Shown here piece after piece: positions 9,981 to 21,249 of a DNA stretch of 64,000 nt. The stretch is from Cycas panzhihuaensis (Eukaryota; Cycadophyta): positions 56,985,741-57,049,740 of the forward strand of contig CM041465.1 in the NCBI GenBank assembly GCA_023213395.1. The letters are read 5' to 3'. How positions within the stretch are numbered: position 1 is the stretch's first letter; the number at the start of each line of letters is the position of its first letter. Both the position numbers and the translations under genes were made by a program. Under the pieces are notes generated by a model. The model saw nothing but the letters and a program-made list of their open reading frames with translations, was not told the DNA's origin and did not search any database.

Positions 9981-11737
9981 TCTACACTCTTGGTCCATTA
10001 TCAGTTCCAGCATCATCTTCATCATCCACTCAAGCAAGCACAACCTTGCCTCCCATTTCAATTGATGACCTTCAGGTGGAAGCCACCAGCTTTCAGCCAC
10101 CTCCTAAGTGGGTACAACAGCTTTTAAAGGATGCTCCTCCTCCTCCCACAGCTGTAAAAAGGCCTTCCAAGATGAGTCACTCTACAAAACTTTGCCCTCA
10201 TAGCACGTGTACTTGAAACTCTTGACCCTTCCATGTTTGAGGAGGCAGTTAATGACCAAACGTAGAAAGCAACTATGGATGAAGAGATGAATTCCATCTT
10301 AAAAAATGACACTTGGGGGCTAACTGAATTGCCACTTGGGAAGAAAGCAATTGATTGTAGATGGTTGTATAAGATAAAGTTCTATGCAGATGGCACCATA
10401 GAGCATCATAAAGTTTGCCTTGTAGCAAGAGGTTTCGAATAGTAGGAAGGAATTGACTATGACGAGACCTTTGCACCGGTAGCCAACATGACCACATTCC
10501 ATTTGGTTATGTCCCTAGTAGCCCAATTTGGATGGCCTGTTTACCAAATGGATATGAAGAGTGCTTTCCTCAATGGAGAGTTCAAAGAAGAGGTTTTTCT
10601 TGAAACAACCCTAGGCTATGATGTTCCAGGACAAGAACACTTAGTTTCCAGACTCAAGAAAACCCTTTATGGACTCAAGCAAGCACCACGTGCCTGTTAT
10701 GCAAAGATAGATGCCTTTCTCACATAGCATCGATTCAATCATTCACCCTCTGATCTAGACCTCTACATTTGGGTTAGAGATAATTTGATCACCATCATTG
10801 TTCTCTATGTGGATGACCTTGCTATCACTGGCAACGATACAGATGGAATTTCCTGGCTTCAATATGAATTAAAGAGCAACTTTGAGACTGACCTTGGCCT
10901 GCTGCACTATTTCCTTGGAATTGATGTTTGGCAAGAGCCAGAACACATCCTCCTGATTCAAACTAATTATGCTAATGAGCTCTTGGAAAGATTTAGGATG
11001 ACAGAATGCAAGCTTGCACCAATTCTCATGGAGATAGGAACCAAGTTAAACCTGGATGAACAAGGAAAACCTTTTGATCCTACTTTGTACTGGTAGTTAG
11101 TTGGGAGTCTCATCTATCCCACCCTCACTCATCCAGACATCTCATATGCAGTAGGGATCTCTCTAGGTATATGTCACAACCCAAAGCATCTCATTGGAAA
11201 GTAGCCACTAGGATCTACAAGTACATCCGTGGCACTCATCAATTTGGCTTCGAGTACAACAAGATTAACTCACCTATTCTAAAGGGATATACAGATGTTG
11301 ATTGGGCTGGTTGCTAGGACACATGCCATTCAACTTTAGCCTATTGTTTTGATATGAACTCAGTTGTAATCTCGTGGAGCTGTAAGAAGCAGCCTAATGT
11401 TGCCCTTTCCTCCACCGAAGCAAAATATAAAATAGTTGTCCATGCTACAATCGAGTTGATTTGGCTTAGAAGAATTCTTGCCAAACTTGGACTTCAACAA
11501 CGTGCACCTACCATCCTATACTGTGACAATTAAAGTGTGTTGAAGATGACGAAGAATCCTGTATTCCATGCTAGAACCAAGCACATTGAGGTCCATAACC
11601 ACTTCATCTGTGAGCATGTCCAAAATAGAGAAGTTGATATCGTCTACCGTCCTACTGAACACCAGGTCGTCGACATCTTCACTAGAGCACTTGGTAAACC
11701 AAAGTTTGAACAGTTTAGACATGACCTTAGCATCTGA
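9981..11737 (+). pseudogene. copia reverse transcriptase and RNase H (element E)
   Basis: Starts with the Pro/Ser-rich linker, then [102 protein letters not shown] (YVDD intact, about 10803), LLHYFLGIDV. RNase H ends at 11737 with FHARTKHIEVHNHFICEHV and EHQVVDIFTRALGKPKFEQF. The middle of RNase H (11097-11536) is frameshifted with several stops. Confidence 0.9.
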
Positions 11738-11764
11738 GGAAGTGAAGTTGCTATTAAGGAAAGA

Positions 11765-12030
11765 TGTTAAAACTATCTAATACTTCCTTCATTTCTTCAC
11801 ATCTTTGTAATATAATGTTCATATTGTGCATTAATAGACCCTTGATGTAATTAAATCATATTTAATAGTGAGGTCGGGTCCACCTCTTGTGTTGTTAAGT
11901 CGGCCTATCAAATTGTATTTTAACTTTGGTTGATGGCTATAAATAATGCCCTGCACCTTTGTACATCATGTTGATTTAATTTAAATGTAGAAAGTTTGCT
12001 CGATATAGAGCGTACGGTGTGACAAATTCA
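11765..12030 (+). repeat. 3' LTR of copia E
   Basis: Begins TGTTAAAACTATC after a weak purine tract ATTAAGGAAAGA; a likely end is ACAAATTCA at 12030. It could extend to about 12117, where sequence of unknown origin meets copia M. Contains a TATAAATAAT box near 11938. Confidence 0.6.
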
Positions 12031-12149
12031 CTTGTAACCTTGTTGGTCTATTTGTTGTGTTTATTTGCATATTTTGTCGATTATTTTAGTTATATTGCTT
12101 GATATACTTTGATCAGTGCACATATATTTAGATTATGACATTTTTATGA
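12031..12149. other. unassigned junction between copia E and copia M
   Basis: AT-rich sequence with no coding signal and no match noticed elsewhere in the window. It may be the end of LTR E or host sequence. Confidence 0.4.
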
Positions 12150-12775
12150 AGATGTTCTTCTCCTTGTTTTATATAACCAAGTGGTTGTTCCATATAAACT
12201 TCTTCACTGAGATCACCATTCAAGAAAGCACTTTTGACGTCCAATTGCATAATTTCCTATTTGTATTGAGCTGCCAAAGTTATAACTCTACAAATAGTTA
12301 TCAACTTTGCCACAAGAGCAAATGTTTCTTCATAGTCAATTTCTATTGTCTGAGTATGACCTTTAGCTATGAGTCGAGCTTTATATTTTTCAATGCTTCC
12401 ATCTGGTTTTTCCTTTATTTTGTATACCCATTTATAGCTTATAATGGGTTTATCTTAACAAGGAAAAACTAGATCCCAAGTGTTGTTTCGATTTATGGAT
12501 TTTATTTCTTTGTCCATGGCATCTTGCCATTCTATTTTCTGACATGCCTCTTTAAAACTTTGGGGCTCAACTGAACATATCAAAGCTTGATGTCTTTGAG
12601 ATCTAGTTCTATGCTCAAACATATTTCCCTTTGATTCTTCAATAGGTTTTAGATACCCCTTGGGTAATCTCTTTTCTGAAATATTTTTCTATTCTTCTTC
12701 TTGAGTTAATGCTTTTGACTCTTTCTGAGGAGTCGATTCTTCTGTGTCATTCTTGGAACATTGACTCTTTCTTAG
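12150..12775 (-). pseudogene. copia RT, N-terminal part (element M)
   Basis: Reverse-strand translation gives [103 protein letters not shown], then ends abruptly after GYIKQGEEHL. The catalytic YxDD box is absent because of the truncation. Matches D at 23700-24200. Open frames on the plus strand here (12116-12472) are antisense. Confidence 0.85.
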
Positions 12776-13700
12776 CTAGATTGGTTTTTCAAATTCTGCA
12801 TTTGCTTCTAGTATTATGCCCTTTTGAGGGCAAACACCATCTTTGCTTATTGGAATACCTTCATCAAAGGTTACATCTATACTTACATATATCTTCTTTA
12901 TTTTTATATCTATACAATGGTAGGCTTTTGATTTTGTACTATATCCAACCATAATACATTCAATGCTTTTATCATCTAATTTTGTTCTTTTTTGAGTTGG
13001 AATATGTACATAAGAAGTGCATCCAAATGTCCTTAAATGGCTTACATCTAGTCTTGTGCTTGTTCGTGCTTCCTTTGGAGTGACCTTGTCAAGTGCCTTC
13101 GTGGGACATCTATTTGTTAAATAAACAATAATATTAACAACTTCAATCCAATATGTGGTTGAGATACTTTTCTCCTTTATCAAGCATCGAGCCATTTCTA
13201 TTATGGTCCTGTTCATTCTTTTAGCTACTCCATTTGATTATGGTGTATATGGAGTAGTAAATTACCTACTAATGCCATGGGTTTTGCAAAAATTTGAAAA
13301 GTCATTTAAGACTTATTCTCCACCTTCGTCTATCCTAAGCATCTTTATTTTATGCCCACTTTCAAGTTCTACCTAAGCTTTAAATTCTTTAAAACAATCA
13401 AGAGTTTTAGATTTACTAAAGATGAAGTACAGCCAAGCTTTTCTTGTGAATTTATTTATAAGAGTGAGAAAATACCTGGCACCATTTATGGAGTTTGGTG
13501 TAGTAGGTCCACATATATCACTGTGAATCAATTCTAATTTTTCTTTCGCTCTCCAATTGCTTTCTTGAAACAACAATCTGTTTTGTTTTCCTAACACATA
13601 ACTTTTACAAACAAAGGAATTTATTGTGAAATTAACAGGTAATCCATCAACCATCTTGAAATTTTTTAGCAATTTTAACCTATCATCTGCAATGTGCCTA
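12776..13700 (-). pseudogene. copia integrase (element M)
   Basis: Reverse strand: CKSYVLGKQNR zinc-module tail, LELIHSDICGP (first Asp), RIDEGGE (second Asp), then NGVAKRMNR where the catalytic Glu is Lys. C-terminal: SHLRTFGCTSYVHIPTQKR, LDDKSIECIMVGYSTKSKAY. The same Glu-to-Lys change is present in D. Frame breaks near 13220-13370. Confidence 0.88.
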
Positions 13701-15103
13701 TAGCGAGAATGCTAGATTTCATTATCATTATTTTGAATAGTAAGAGCTTTTACATATGAGATAACAGGAATAGAAACTAACTTATACAGATTGTCAGTTT
13801 CTATCCCTTCAACTATGACTTCACCTCCCTTTTTCATATCAAGAATATGGCATTTTCCATTTTCATGAAAGATTACATGAAGCTTCTTCTTTCTTAACTG
13901 TGATATTGAAAGAAGATTCTTCTTTAAACATGGCACAAACAAAACATTTCCAATTTTTTTGATCTCTTGCTTGATCTAGATTGCTATGGTTCCTTTGCCT
14001 TTGATTTTCAAAGGGTGATTATCACCCAATTCCACGATTTTGCTTATCAGACATGATTGCAGGGATTCAAACCGATCTTCTCTACCTATCACGTGATTTG
14101 AGGTGCCAGAGTTAATGAACTAGTAAGTCCTCACTATACCGAGCAGATGAAACTAGGGTAGCAACGAAGGCAATTTCTTTTTCATTTTCATCCTTTGATT
14201 GTTCTTTGATGTAGTTTCCTTCAACCCGTTTCCCTTTGTAAATGTCAGATCTTTTGTAAAAAATAGTTGCTTGAGAAGTGTCTGTACCTTCCATAATAGT
14301 AGCATGGGCAACTTTCTATTGTTCTGCATTTTGTAGCAATGTGACTAGTTTTTCCACACTGGTAACATACTTGAGTATTCGACGATCTGCCTCTTCCTGT
14401 TCCTCTAATGAATCTTCCTTTGCTAATCCTTGTTTCAATCGATCTTCCTCTTGTACTTCATCCTCCTCGATCACTAATCCTAAGCCTTGAGACAAAGGCT
14501 TCTTCAACATCTGCTTCCTCTTCATACCTGCGAGTTCTTTATTCTTGTTGAAGCAAATGACCACACAAGGTTTCAAGGGACATATTTTGGGTTTGTCCTC
14601 CTATAGTAAGTATTAACCAAATTATCAAAAGATTTTGGCAGGTTGTTGAGTACCAGATGGACCATTTCAGTATTTGACATAGTTTTTCTAGCAGAGACCA
14701 GACTATCTTTGATTTCCACCAGTTTGGTGATGAAGTCAGTAACTTGTTCACCCTTCTGTAAATGAAATCGTTATAGTTGTTCTCTTAAGGTAATAATTCG
14801 AGCTTCATTCTTCTGGATAAATATAGTGGTTAGGGCTTTCCATGCTTCAACAGAAGTAGAGGCTCCACTAATGTGGATTAGAGCTAAGTTGTTAATGGAC
14901 AAGATGATTATAGCCAAAGCTTGCCTGTGTCTCTCTTCCCAACTAATTTTTGTTGCATCCCCTGTGGTTGGTTTTGCCTCTTTTGTAGTGACTATCTCTT
15001 ATGCATTTTTTGTAGTCAGAAGTGCCCTCATTTTAATTTTCCATGCAGCATAGCTTGAGCTTGTTAGCTTGTCTGATTCACCCAATGAATAGATTGAAGC
15101 CAT
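13701..15103 (-). pseudogene. copia gag and protease region (element M)
   Basis: Gag starts at ATG 15103 (MASIYSLGESDKLTSSSYAA, then WKIKMRALL), with ISWEERHRQALAIIILSINN, SVEAWKALTTIFIQKNEA, FHLQKGEQVTDFITKLVEIK and NNLPKSFDNLVNT: a copia gag of the UBN2/DUF4219 type. Gag C-terminus, knuckle region and protease (to FVPCLKKNLLSISQLRKKK) are frameshifted several times between 14600 and 13712. The basic knuckle region is too decayed to score. Confidence 0.8.
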
Positions 15104-15801
15104 TTCTAGGTTTTAGGAAGCAAGAACACTTAACTGAAATTTTTTGAACGACTACTATAGACCTGGTCCATATGGTCATATAGATGTACGGTCAAAAGTG
15201 CAAGTGTACATAATTCAATGAAACTCAAATTGAAGATAAACAGGTCATACACAAGGATCTGAAGTCACTTTTGAGAATATAGTTTCGAATAGGTAGAAAA
15301 ATGACTTTAAAAGCAAAGGGGCAACTAGGGTTTAAACCATGTTTTTGCTTTAACTCAAAAAATCCTGAGCCAAATCTTGCAAACTTATGTTCAACAAAAA
15401 GCTTATGATGAGAGGAAATTTTAAGTCCACTTACATGACTTGAGATTGGAAAATTTGAGAGAGACCTGCTTTGCAAGCTTTAAATCCGCGCAATTGTTTT
15501 CCTTTGTTTTCCTACTTAACAAGGTCAAATCTATGAAAGTGCCTTTGGAATAGTAGAATCTACTTGGCGAGACATCTTTGCTGGTAAATTTTTGTCTCAA
15601 TATGAGCACTTTGAAAATTTGCCCGTACAACCTCGTACAGTTTCGTACAATGCCGTACGACTTTGACTAGATTTTAATTCTTGTTCTTCCTTCTTTAGAG
15701 TTTTATCTTCTTGTTTCCTCTCTCAATTTTTATCTTCTTATGCCTCTCAATTTGATCTAGTTTTGCTCTGACCTTAGTCTATCAGACTTGCCCTGATACC
15801 A
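15104..15801 (-). promoter_or_regulatory. copia M leader with 10-bp phased GTACG motifs and PBS
   Basis: PBS complement CCCTGATACCA at 15791-15801 (reads TGGTATCAGGG on the minus strand, iMet-like). Four 10-bp units GCCCGTACAA, CCTCGTACAG, TTTCGTACAA, TGCCGTACGA lie at 15621-15660. A second, looser group is at 15165-15212. Homologous positions in D and J keep the phasing. Confidence 0.6.
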
Positions 15802-16039
15802 TGATAGAAGGACTAAACATAATTGAAGAGCATGAAAAGAATTCTTCATTGATTTATCTAAGAGATGTATAGTCTTATATACAAGCATTTTACATAACCG
15901 ATACATACATAAATGACAGGTGTCCATATGGGTGACAAGTGTCAGAAGAATACAAAGAGGGAATAATGACGCCTAACCCTTAGTTTACATAAAGTCTCTC
16001 TAAAGTATAAACTTAGGATAAAACATTAATATTCTAACA
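15802..16039 (-). repeat. 5' LTR of copia M
   Basis: 238 bp. On the minus strand it begins TGTTAGAATATTAATGTTTT at 16039 and ends TTCTATCA at 15802 next to the PBS. Clearly the same family as LTRs of D (20318-20547, 25326-25553) and J (44465-44663). Confidence 0.88.
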
Positions 16040-16178
16040 AGAAATGCAGGGTAGTAGGAGTAGCCTTGATTCAAAGTGGGAGGAAGAAACAAAAAACCAA
16101 AATTTTGAAATTTTGAGCAAGGGTGCTCAACCAATTTTGTTGACCTGAGATAAATGTTGGGATAAAATTTGGTTCTTG
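16040..16178 (+). repeat. Ty3 element B: 3' internal end, hairpin and LTR start
   Basis: Homologous to C at about 36745-36855: purine tract GTGGGAGGAAGAAAC, AAAATTTTGAAATTTT, hairpin TTGAGCA-AGGG-TGCTCAA at 16113-16130, short purine tract GAGATAAA, then LTR start TGTTGGGATAAAATTTGG at 16155. Broken at 16178 by insertion of element N. Confidence 0.8.
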
Positions 16179-16671
16179 TTTAGCGTTCATAAAATAAAAG
16201 AAAAAGTCAATTTTTATAGAAGAATTTATTATTATAAGGTCAACCTTTTAGGAGGAATAAAGGAAGAATTAATTATTATATTTCATTATGAAGTCCTTTT
16301 TTTGGAGGGAAAGGTAAAAGTTGGGGTTTTAAGGCTATAAATAGAGAAGCCTTATTCATTTGTAAAAGTGTCTTGGAGAATTCTATTATGTCTAGTGTAA
16401 TGGCCTTGCGCCATTAGGGCCTTGTGCCTGTGGGAGGATTGTGCCCGCCTTGAAGAGGGTTGCAGATTGTTGGACGTTGTAATCAGATTCTGTTATAATA
16501 TCTATTATTACTGTGAATTATCTTATTTGAATGATTTATTATTTGATGAATTGAATTATCTCTGTTGGAAATTCTATTTGGAATAATTTCTACTATGAAT
16601 ATAAGAGAAACACCATTGTAATTTGCTAGAATATTGCTTCTATCTGCTATTCTTTTGTTGGGCCCACTACA
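16179..16671 (+). repeat. 5' LTR of element N
   Basis: 493 bp, ends GGGCCCACTACA. CTATAAATAGAG TATA box near 16335. Aligns end to end with 19451-19944. Confidence 0.9.
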
Positions 16672-16673
16672 AG

Positions 16674-16688
16674 TGGTATTAGAGCTGC
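16674..16688 (+). other. PBS of element N
   Basis: TGGTATTAGAGCTGC, two bases after the LTR end, resembles the initiator-Met tRNA 3' complement TGGTATCAGAGC. Confidence 0.7.
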
Positions 16689-17876
16689 ATGAAAAATGAA
16701 TCTAGGTCTTCCATCGAAAAAGAGGAAATTAGAACACCAGCTATCAATTTGGGTTATCTCCCATCCTACAACATTAGGAAGAATTTCTGCTATTTCACCT
16801 ATCTTTCCACTACTCATCCTTGGAATATTTGTCATTACTATTGTATGGAGGAGATGGATATCCAAGATGGTTACCTGCTGAAGTATTGATGATCTTCAAT
16901 CCATCAATGTAAAAGATATTTGTCATGCATCGTTGTGTTTGATTAAACCCTCCATTGTGAAGAACTAGTTGAGCTCACGATTATGGCCATTTTGGGAAGG
17001 GTTTCTTGTTCCCTTTCATCCAAATTAAATTCAACGCGGGTTCGTGTTACTCTCATCATACCTCATTTTGCTGCCATTATTGCCCTCTGTGTGTGTGCTC
17101 CTGTCCGTATATAATTCGTATGCGTGATCCTACCTCCCTGTAAATCCATCCGTGGATACCTTGTTTGTTGCCCTTTGTTCGCATGATCGTGATGGACTAG
17201 GCATGTCTAAACACCCACCTTTGTGAGTTCCTGACTGCTCCTTCGTGAGCTTTGGCATGAGATCACGTCGTTTCCCTGCTCTGTAGGAATCTCCATAAAG
17301 AGCTCCACACAACATTAGAAAGAAACTCCTCCATGGTATTCAAATCAACACTTCTTTGCTTGCTCAAGTTCAAATGTTAGTTCGATGCTAACATAATAGG
17401 CATTAGTCCAGAGTTTCGACAGAAAATACTGAAAAACAATTGAGATTTTGATGAAAAACCCAAATTAGAGTCACTTGCTTATCTTTGTCTTCAGTTAAAG
17501 GTTGTGCATATTGGAAATATTCAACTTGGTTTATTTATTTATTTATTTGATTTTATAAAGCTTCTTTGCAATTAAATTGAATTGGAATCTAGTTTCAAAT
17601 CTGCAGCATAACTCCCTTAGCCAAGTAGCAGGTTGTCATGTTGGTGACCTAATATAACTAAGGGTTAAGTCAAAGAGGGGCTTAAAACCTTTTTTTTTTT
17701 AACTTTTTTTGTTTTACTTTTTTCAAAGGGGTACTTGGACATTTTCATCCATAACTCCTGCTACAAGTGTCGGATCACAGTGCCATCTAAACCATCAGAT
17801 TCCTGGTTTAGAGATGATCGTTACGAGTGGTCATATGTGATAGTTTTGACTAGCAAAAAAAAAAAAAATTTAATCA
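16689..17876 (+). other. leader region of element N
   Basis: About 1.2 kb with no convincing coding signal; short ORFs on both strands are not supported by homology to other elements in the window. It contains a T-run (about 17691-17710) and an A-run (about 17855-17868). Confidence 0.4.
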
Positions 17877-18470
17877 TTGAAGTGGAGCTTTCAATTGAAC
17901 AAGAAAAATGGAGACAAATTTTTTAATCTGGAGGATTTTGATGACATGAAAAAATGGATAGAAAACTTCGAATTCATGTTTGATACAAAATTTGAAGAGT
18001 ATGGACAAATCTTAGAAATGACATTGGACGAACAAACTCATGATTGTTTTGTTAATTGGGCTAAAGAATCTTTCCTGTGGTACCAGTTTTCAAATGCAGT
18101 TATTACAACTTTTGAGAGGCACAAGTAAGATAAAATTTAAGCAGAGAGAACATCTCAAGACCCACTGACCCATGAGTAGGGTAAGGACACCAAGGTATCC
18201 AAGCAACCAATCAAAGTGACAAAAGCAGACGAGAAAGGAGGGGAAGAAGAAACTATTAATGAGGAAAGCCTAGAGGTTTTGCAGAAGCCAAAACAATAAC
18301 CAGTCTAGAGGGAACAACACAACTATATAGAAGACTCAAAGAAGGCACATATGATAGAAGAATCTCAAATCAAGATCAAGAAAGACACTCAAGGTGAAGT
18401 TACACAAGAACAACACAAAGACATGGAAGAACAAGTGAAAGAACAACTAGATTTTGAAGAAGAATCTTAA
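17877..18470 (+). pseudogene. gag-like protein of element N
   Basis: One frame from KWSFQLNKKNGDKFFNLEDF through DDMKKWIENFEFMFDTKFEE, MTLDEQTHDCFVNWAKESFL, WYQFSNAVITTFERH, with in-frame stops at about 18126, 18135, 18177 and 18297. The W---F/F--H pattern and the WAKESFLWYQF step are those of a Ty3 capsid. A long Lys/Glu-rich tail follows, ending QLDFEEES at about 18467. No CCHC knuckle is seen. Stop-free runs are short, so this copy is dead. Confidence 0.65.
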
Positions 18471-19435
18471 CAAACTTCATGCAAGGTACTCATTGATATT
18501 GTGTTGCACATGCACATTTTGTTTGGTAGTTTTATATGTCCTCTCTCTTTCCCTAGTTCAATAGCAGTAGAAAAACCCTCTTTTCCTCATCCCATAGTTA
18601 GCCATACTCTTAATCCCATGAACTCTAGTTTTTTTTGTAGGTCAAATCATAATTTCCCTTTGCAACCCTAGTTCACCTCTTTACTTAAGTACTCCTTCAC
18701 CCCCTACAAACCATCCTCAATAGGATATTCTACAACTTCAATATATTCATTAGGTTTCATCACTTAGTATCACCCCCTATAGAACTCCACTTCATCTCTC
18801 CCAAACCTATCCATTTCCACACTACCAATATTGTTTTCTTGCATTGAATCTTTTATTTTGTCTAAATACCATTACTTAAAACCTATTAAAACCTTTTTTC
18901 AATAAAGAATGTCCATCATTGGTCCCTCATCCATCTTTCTTTCCTAAGAAATGTTGTGGTCCAACAAAACCCGCACAATTTCTCATCTTCATCTAAGGCA
19001 AACTCCTATCCTTTTGTCCTATGCTTTCAAAGCTATGTTCGATCTCAATTCATAATCCCACCTCTTCTTTTCTTTTTCATGATAAGCAATCATCAATCCG
19101 TGACCTTTATGATCAACTCTTTTCATAAAATATTCACTTCTCTTTCCATAAACCATCCTATCTAGGAATAAAATGTGCAAACATAAGGCAAAACTAGGAA
19201 GAGACATCTGAGACACTTCACAGGTCCCAAGATCCTTATAATACAAAACAAGATACAACATGTACCTAGCTCTAGGAACAAATATTGACAAATTCAAGAT
19301 GTCTGTTAGCAAAGTCCCACTAAAAATACAAGATCGAGCCAAATCTTTATGACATACAGGATCTAATAGGTGGTGATTGGAAGATTAGACCAAGCTACAG
19401 GCAATTCTTAATACTTCGAGGACGAAGTATCATTT
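18471..19435 (+). other. 3' non-coding region and hairpin of element N
   Basis: About 960 bp rich in CT and A, with no pol homology on either strand. Ends with an 8-bp perfect hairpin ATACTTCG-AGGA-CGAAGTAT at 19411-19430, just before the PPT. Confidence 0.6.
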
Positions 19436-19944
19436 CAAGGGGAGGGGAATTATAGCGTTCCCAAAATAAAAGAAAAAGTTAGTTTTTATAGAAGATTTTA
19501 TTATTATAAAGTCAACTTTTTCAGAGGAATAAAGGAAGAATTAATTATTATATTTCATCATGAAGACGGTTTTTTGGAGGGAAAAGGTAAAAGTTGAATT
19601 TTTAAGGCTATAAATAGAGAAGCCTTATTCATTTGTAAAAGAGTCTTGGAGAATTCTATTATGTCTAGTGTAATGGCCTCGCACCATTAGGGCCTTGTGC
19701 TTGTGGGAGGATTGCACCCACCTCGAAGAGGGTTGCAAACCATTGGACGTTGTAATCAAATTCTGTTATAATATCTATTATTACTGTGAATTATCTTATC
19801 TGAATGATTTGCTATTTAATGAATTGAATTATCTTTGTTGGAAATTCTATTTGGAATAATATCTACTATGAATATAAGAGAAATACCACTATAATCTGTT
19901 GGAATATTACTTTTGTCTGCTGTTCTTTTGTTGGGCCCGCTACA
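19436..19944 (+). repeat. PPT and 3' LTR of element N
   Basis: PPT CAAGGGGAGGGGAAT (19436-19450), then the LTR at 19451-19944, ending GGGCCCGCTACA. Confidence 0.9.
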
Positions 19945-20317
19945 ACTTGTGTGCCTTGGACAATGGAAAACTAGCAAAATATGTTTAACATAACCTAATG
20001 AGTGCAGGATCGCATCAACTGGGGATTGTACAAAAGAATGCATGACAGAATCTAAATGACACTATCGAAAAAGAGCTCTTAGGGAATGCTTGACAGGGTG
20101 CATTCCAGAATGAAACACAACACATTCCGGAATGCACACAGAACGTATCTTGAGGAATGTATGGAATGAACAGGCCAATTAGAAAGATACATGTTATGAT
20201 TGCTAATGTCATCTGTGGACATGCATTCATACAATTGTACAATTGAAACATTGCATTAAGAGACATAGTTAATGAGTCATTATGAAAAGGTCTATTTTGT
20301 TATGGAAAGGAATGATT
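19945..20317 (+). repeat. LTR B, middle fragment
   Basis: Host sequence between N and D. Position and total length place it in LTR B; it carries CATTCC/GGAATG palindromes like LTR C (around 27590-27620). Ends with TGATT, the left TSD of D. Confidence 0.7.
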
Positions 20318-20547
20318 CGTTAGAGTATTAATGTTTTATTCAAAGTTATGTACTATAGGACTCTTTATGTAAATTAAGGGTTAGGTGTCATGGTTCCCCT
20401 TCTGTGTTAAGACGACAATTGTCACATATTGACAATTGTCATCTATGTACAAATCGGTTATGTAAAATTAGTTGTATAAAAGGGAGATCACCTCTCTCAT
20501 TAAATCATAAAGAATTAATTAATTCTCTTCAATTCTATTTTCTTTCA
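20318..20547 (+). repeat. 5' LTR of copia D
   Basis: Starts CGTTAGAG (mutated TG) and ends TTTCTTTCA, followed at once by the PBS. Confidence 0.93.
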
Positions 20548-21249
20548 TGGTATCAGAGTAGGTCTAACCGACTGTGGCCAAGCAGACCAAGATCAGACTA
20601 AGAAGCAAATTTGTGGAGATAAGATATCAAGTGAGGGGCAAGAAGATAAAGTTCTGAAGAAGAAAGAACGAGATTAAGATACAAACAAAGTTGTATGGCA
20701 TTGTATGGAACCATACGGGCCTGTATGATTGAAAAATTTGAAATGTATAATATTGAATGAAAATTTACCAGTAAGGACGTCTTAAGGAGTAGAGTATGTT
20801 ATCCCAAAGGAATGTTCACATATTCGGCCTCGATAGGTGGGAAAATGCAAAAAAGCAAGTGCATTGGTTTCTAGCTTCCAGAGTAGATTTCATTCGAAAT
20901 TCTCAGTTTCAGGTCAAGTAAGTGGACTTAAATTCTCTTTATGTCATAAGCTTTCTATTGAATATAAGTTTGCAAGATTTTGTTGAGTATTTTTCAAGTT
21001 ATAAGCAAAATCGTGATTCAAACCCTAGTCACTCCTCTGCTTTCTGAGTCAATTTTCTTCCTATCGGGAACTCTGATTTCAAAAAAGACTTCAGATTACT
21101 ATACATGAAGTTATTATCTTCATTTTGAGGGAGCTTTTTTAATTCTGTACAATTGCACTTTTCCATATATTCGTATGACTGTACGGATTAGGTCTGTGAT
21201 TGTCTTCCAAAAACCTCAGTCAGTGTTTTGTCTTCTTGAAAACTGAAAG
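20548..21249 (+). promoter_or_regulatory. PBS and leader of copia D with phased GTAYG units
   Basis: PBS TGGTATCAGAGT at 20548-20559. Four 10-bp units TTGTATGGCA, TTGTATGGAA, CCATACGGGC, CTGTATGATT fill 20691-20730; a second group TTCCATATAT, TCGTATGACT, GTACGGATTA is at 21161-21190. No coding signal. Confidence 0.65.

Larger units (their letters stand above)
6390..12030 (+). mobile_element. Ty1/copia element E, 5' LTR not recognisable
   Basis: Plus-strand order leader, gag with zinc knuckle, protease, integrase, RT, RNase H, LTR (copia order, integrase before RT). Closely resembles copia F (53994-58792) in leader and proteins. A degenerate iMet-like primer site may lie near 6390-6420 (CTATCAAAGC, TATCAAGAGC). 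Upstream sequence belongs to LTR A, so the 5' LTR is deleted or too decayed to see. Confidence 0.85.
12150..16039 (-). mobile_element. Ty1/copia element M, 3' truncated
   Basis: Minus-strand copia of the same family as D and J: LTR, PBS, leader, gag, protease, integrase and the first part of RT. Homology to D stops at about 12150 within RT, so the YVDD region, RNase H and 3' LTR are missing. It entered the 3' internal part of Ty3 element B, whose sequence resumes at 16040. Confidence 0.88.
16179..19944 (+). mobile_element. Ty3-type gag-only element N
   Basis: LTR pair 16179-16671 and 19451-19944, ancestral ends TGTAG...CTACA (now TTTAG and TATAG at the left ends). Flanks TCTTG and ACTTG fit a 5-bp TSD with one change. 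Internal region of about 2.8 kb has a PBS, a gag-like ORF and a PPT but no protease, RT, RNase H or integrase, so it depends on another element for enzymes. Inserted 24 bp into LTR B. Confidence 0.88.

Noticed and set aside
12116-12472. 118-codon plus-strand ORF, apparently membrane-like
   Set aside because: Antisense to the copia M RT domain.
16674-16688. tRNA-like short matches (also at 20548, 44664, 54310, 15791, 52523, 63849)
   Set aside because: These are primer-binding sites of 11-15 bases beside LTR ends, not tRNA genes.
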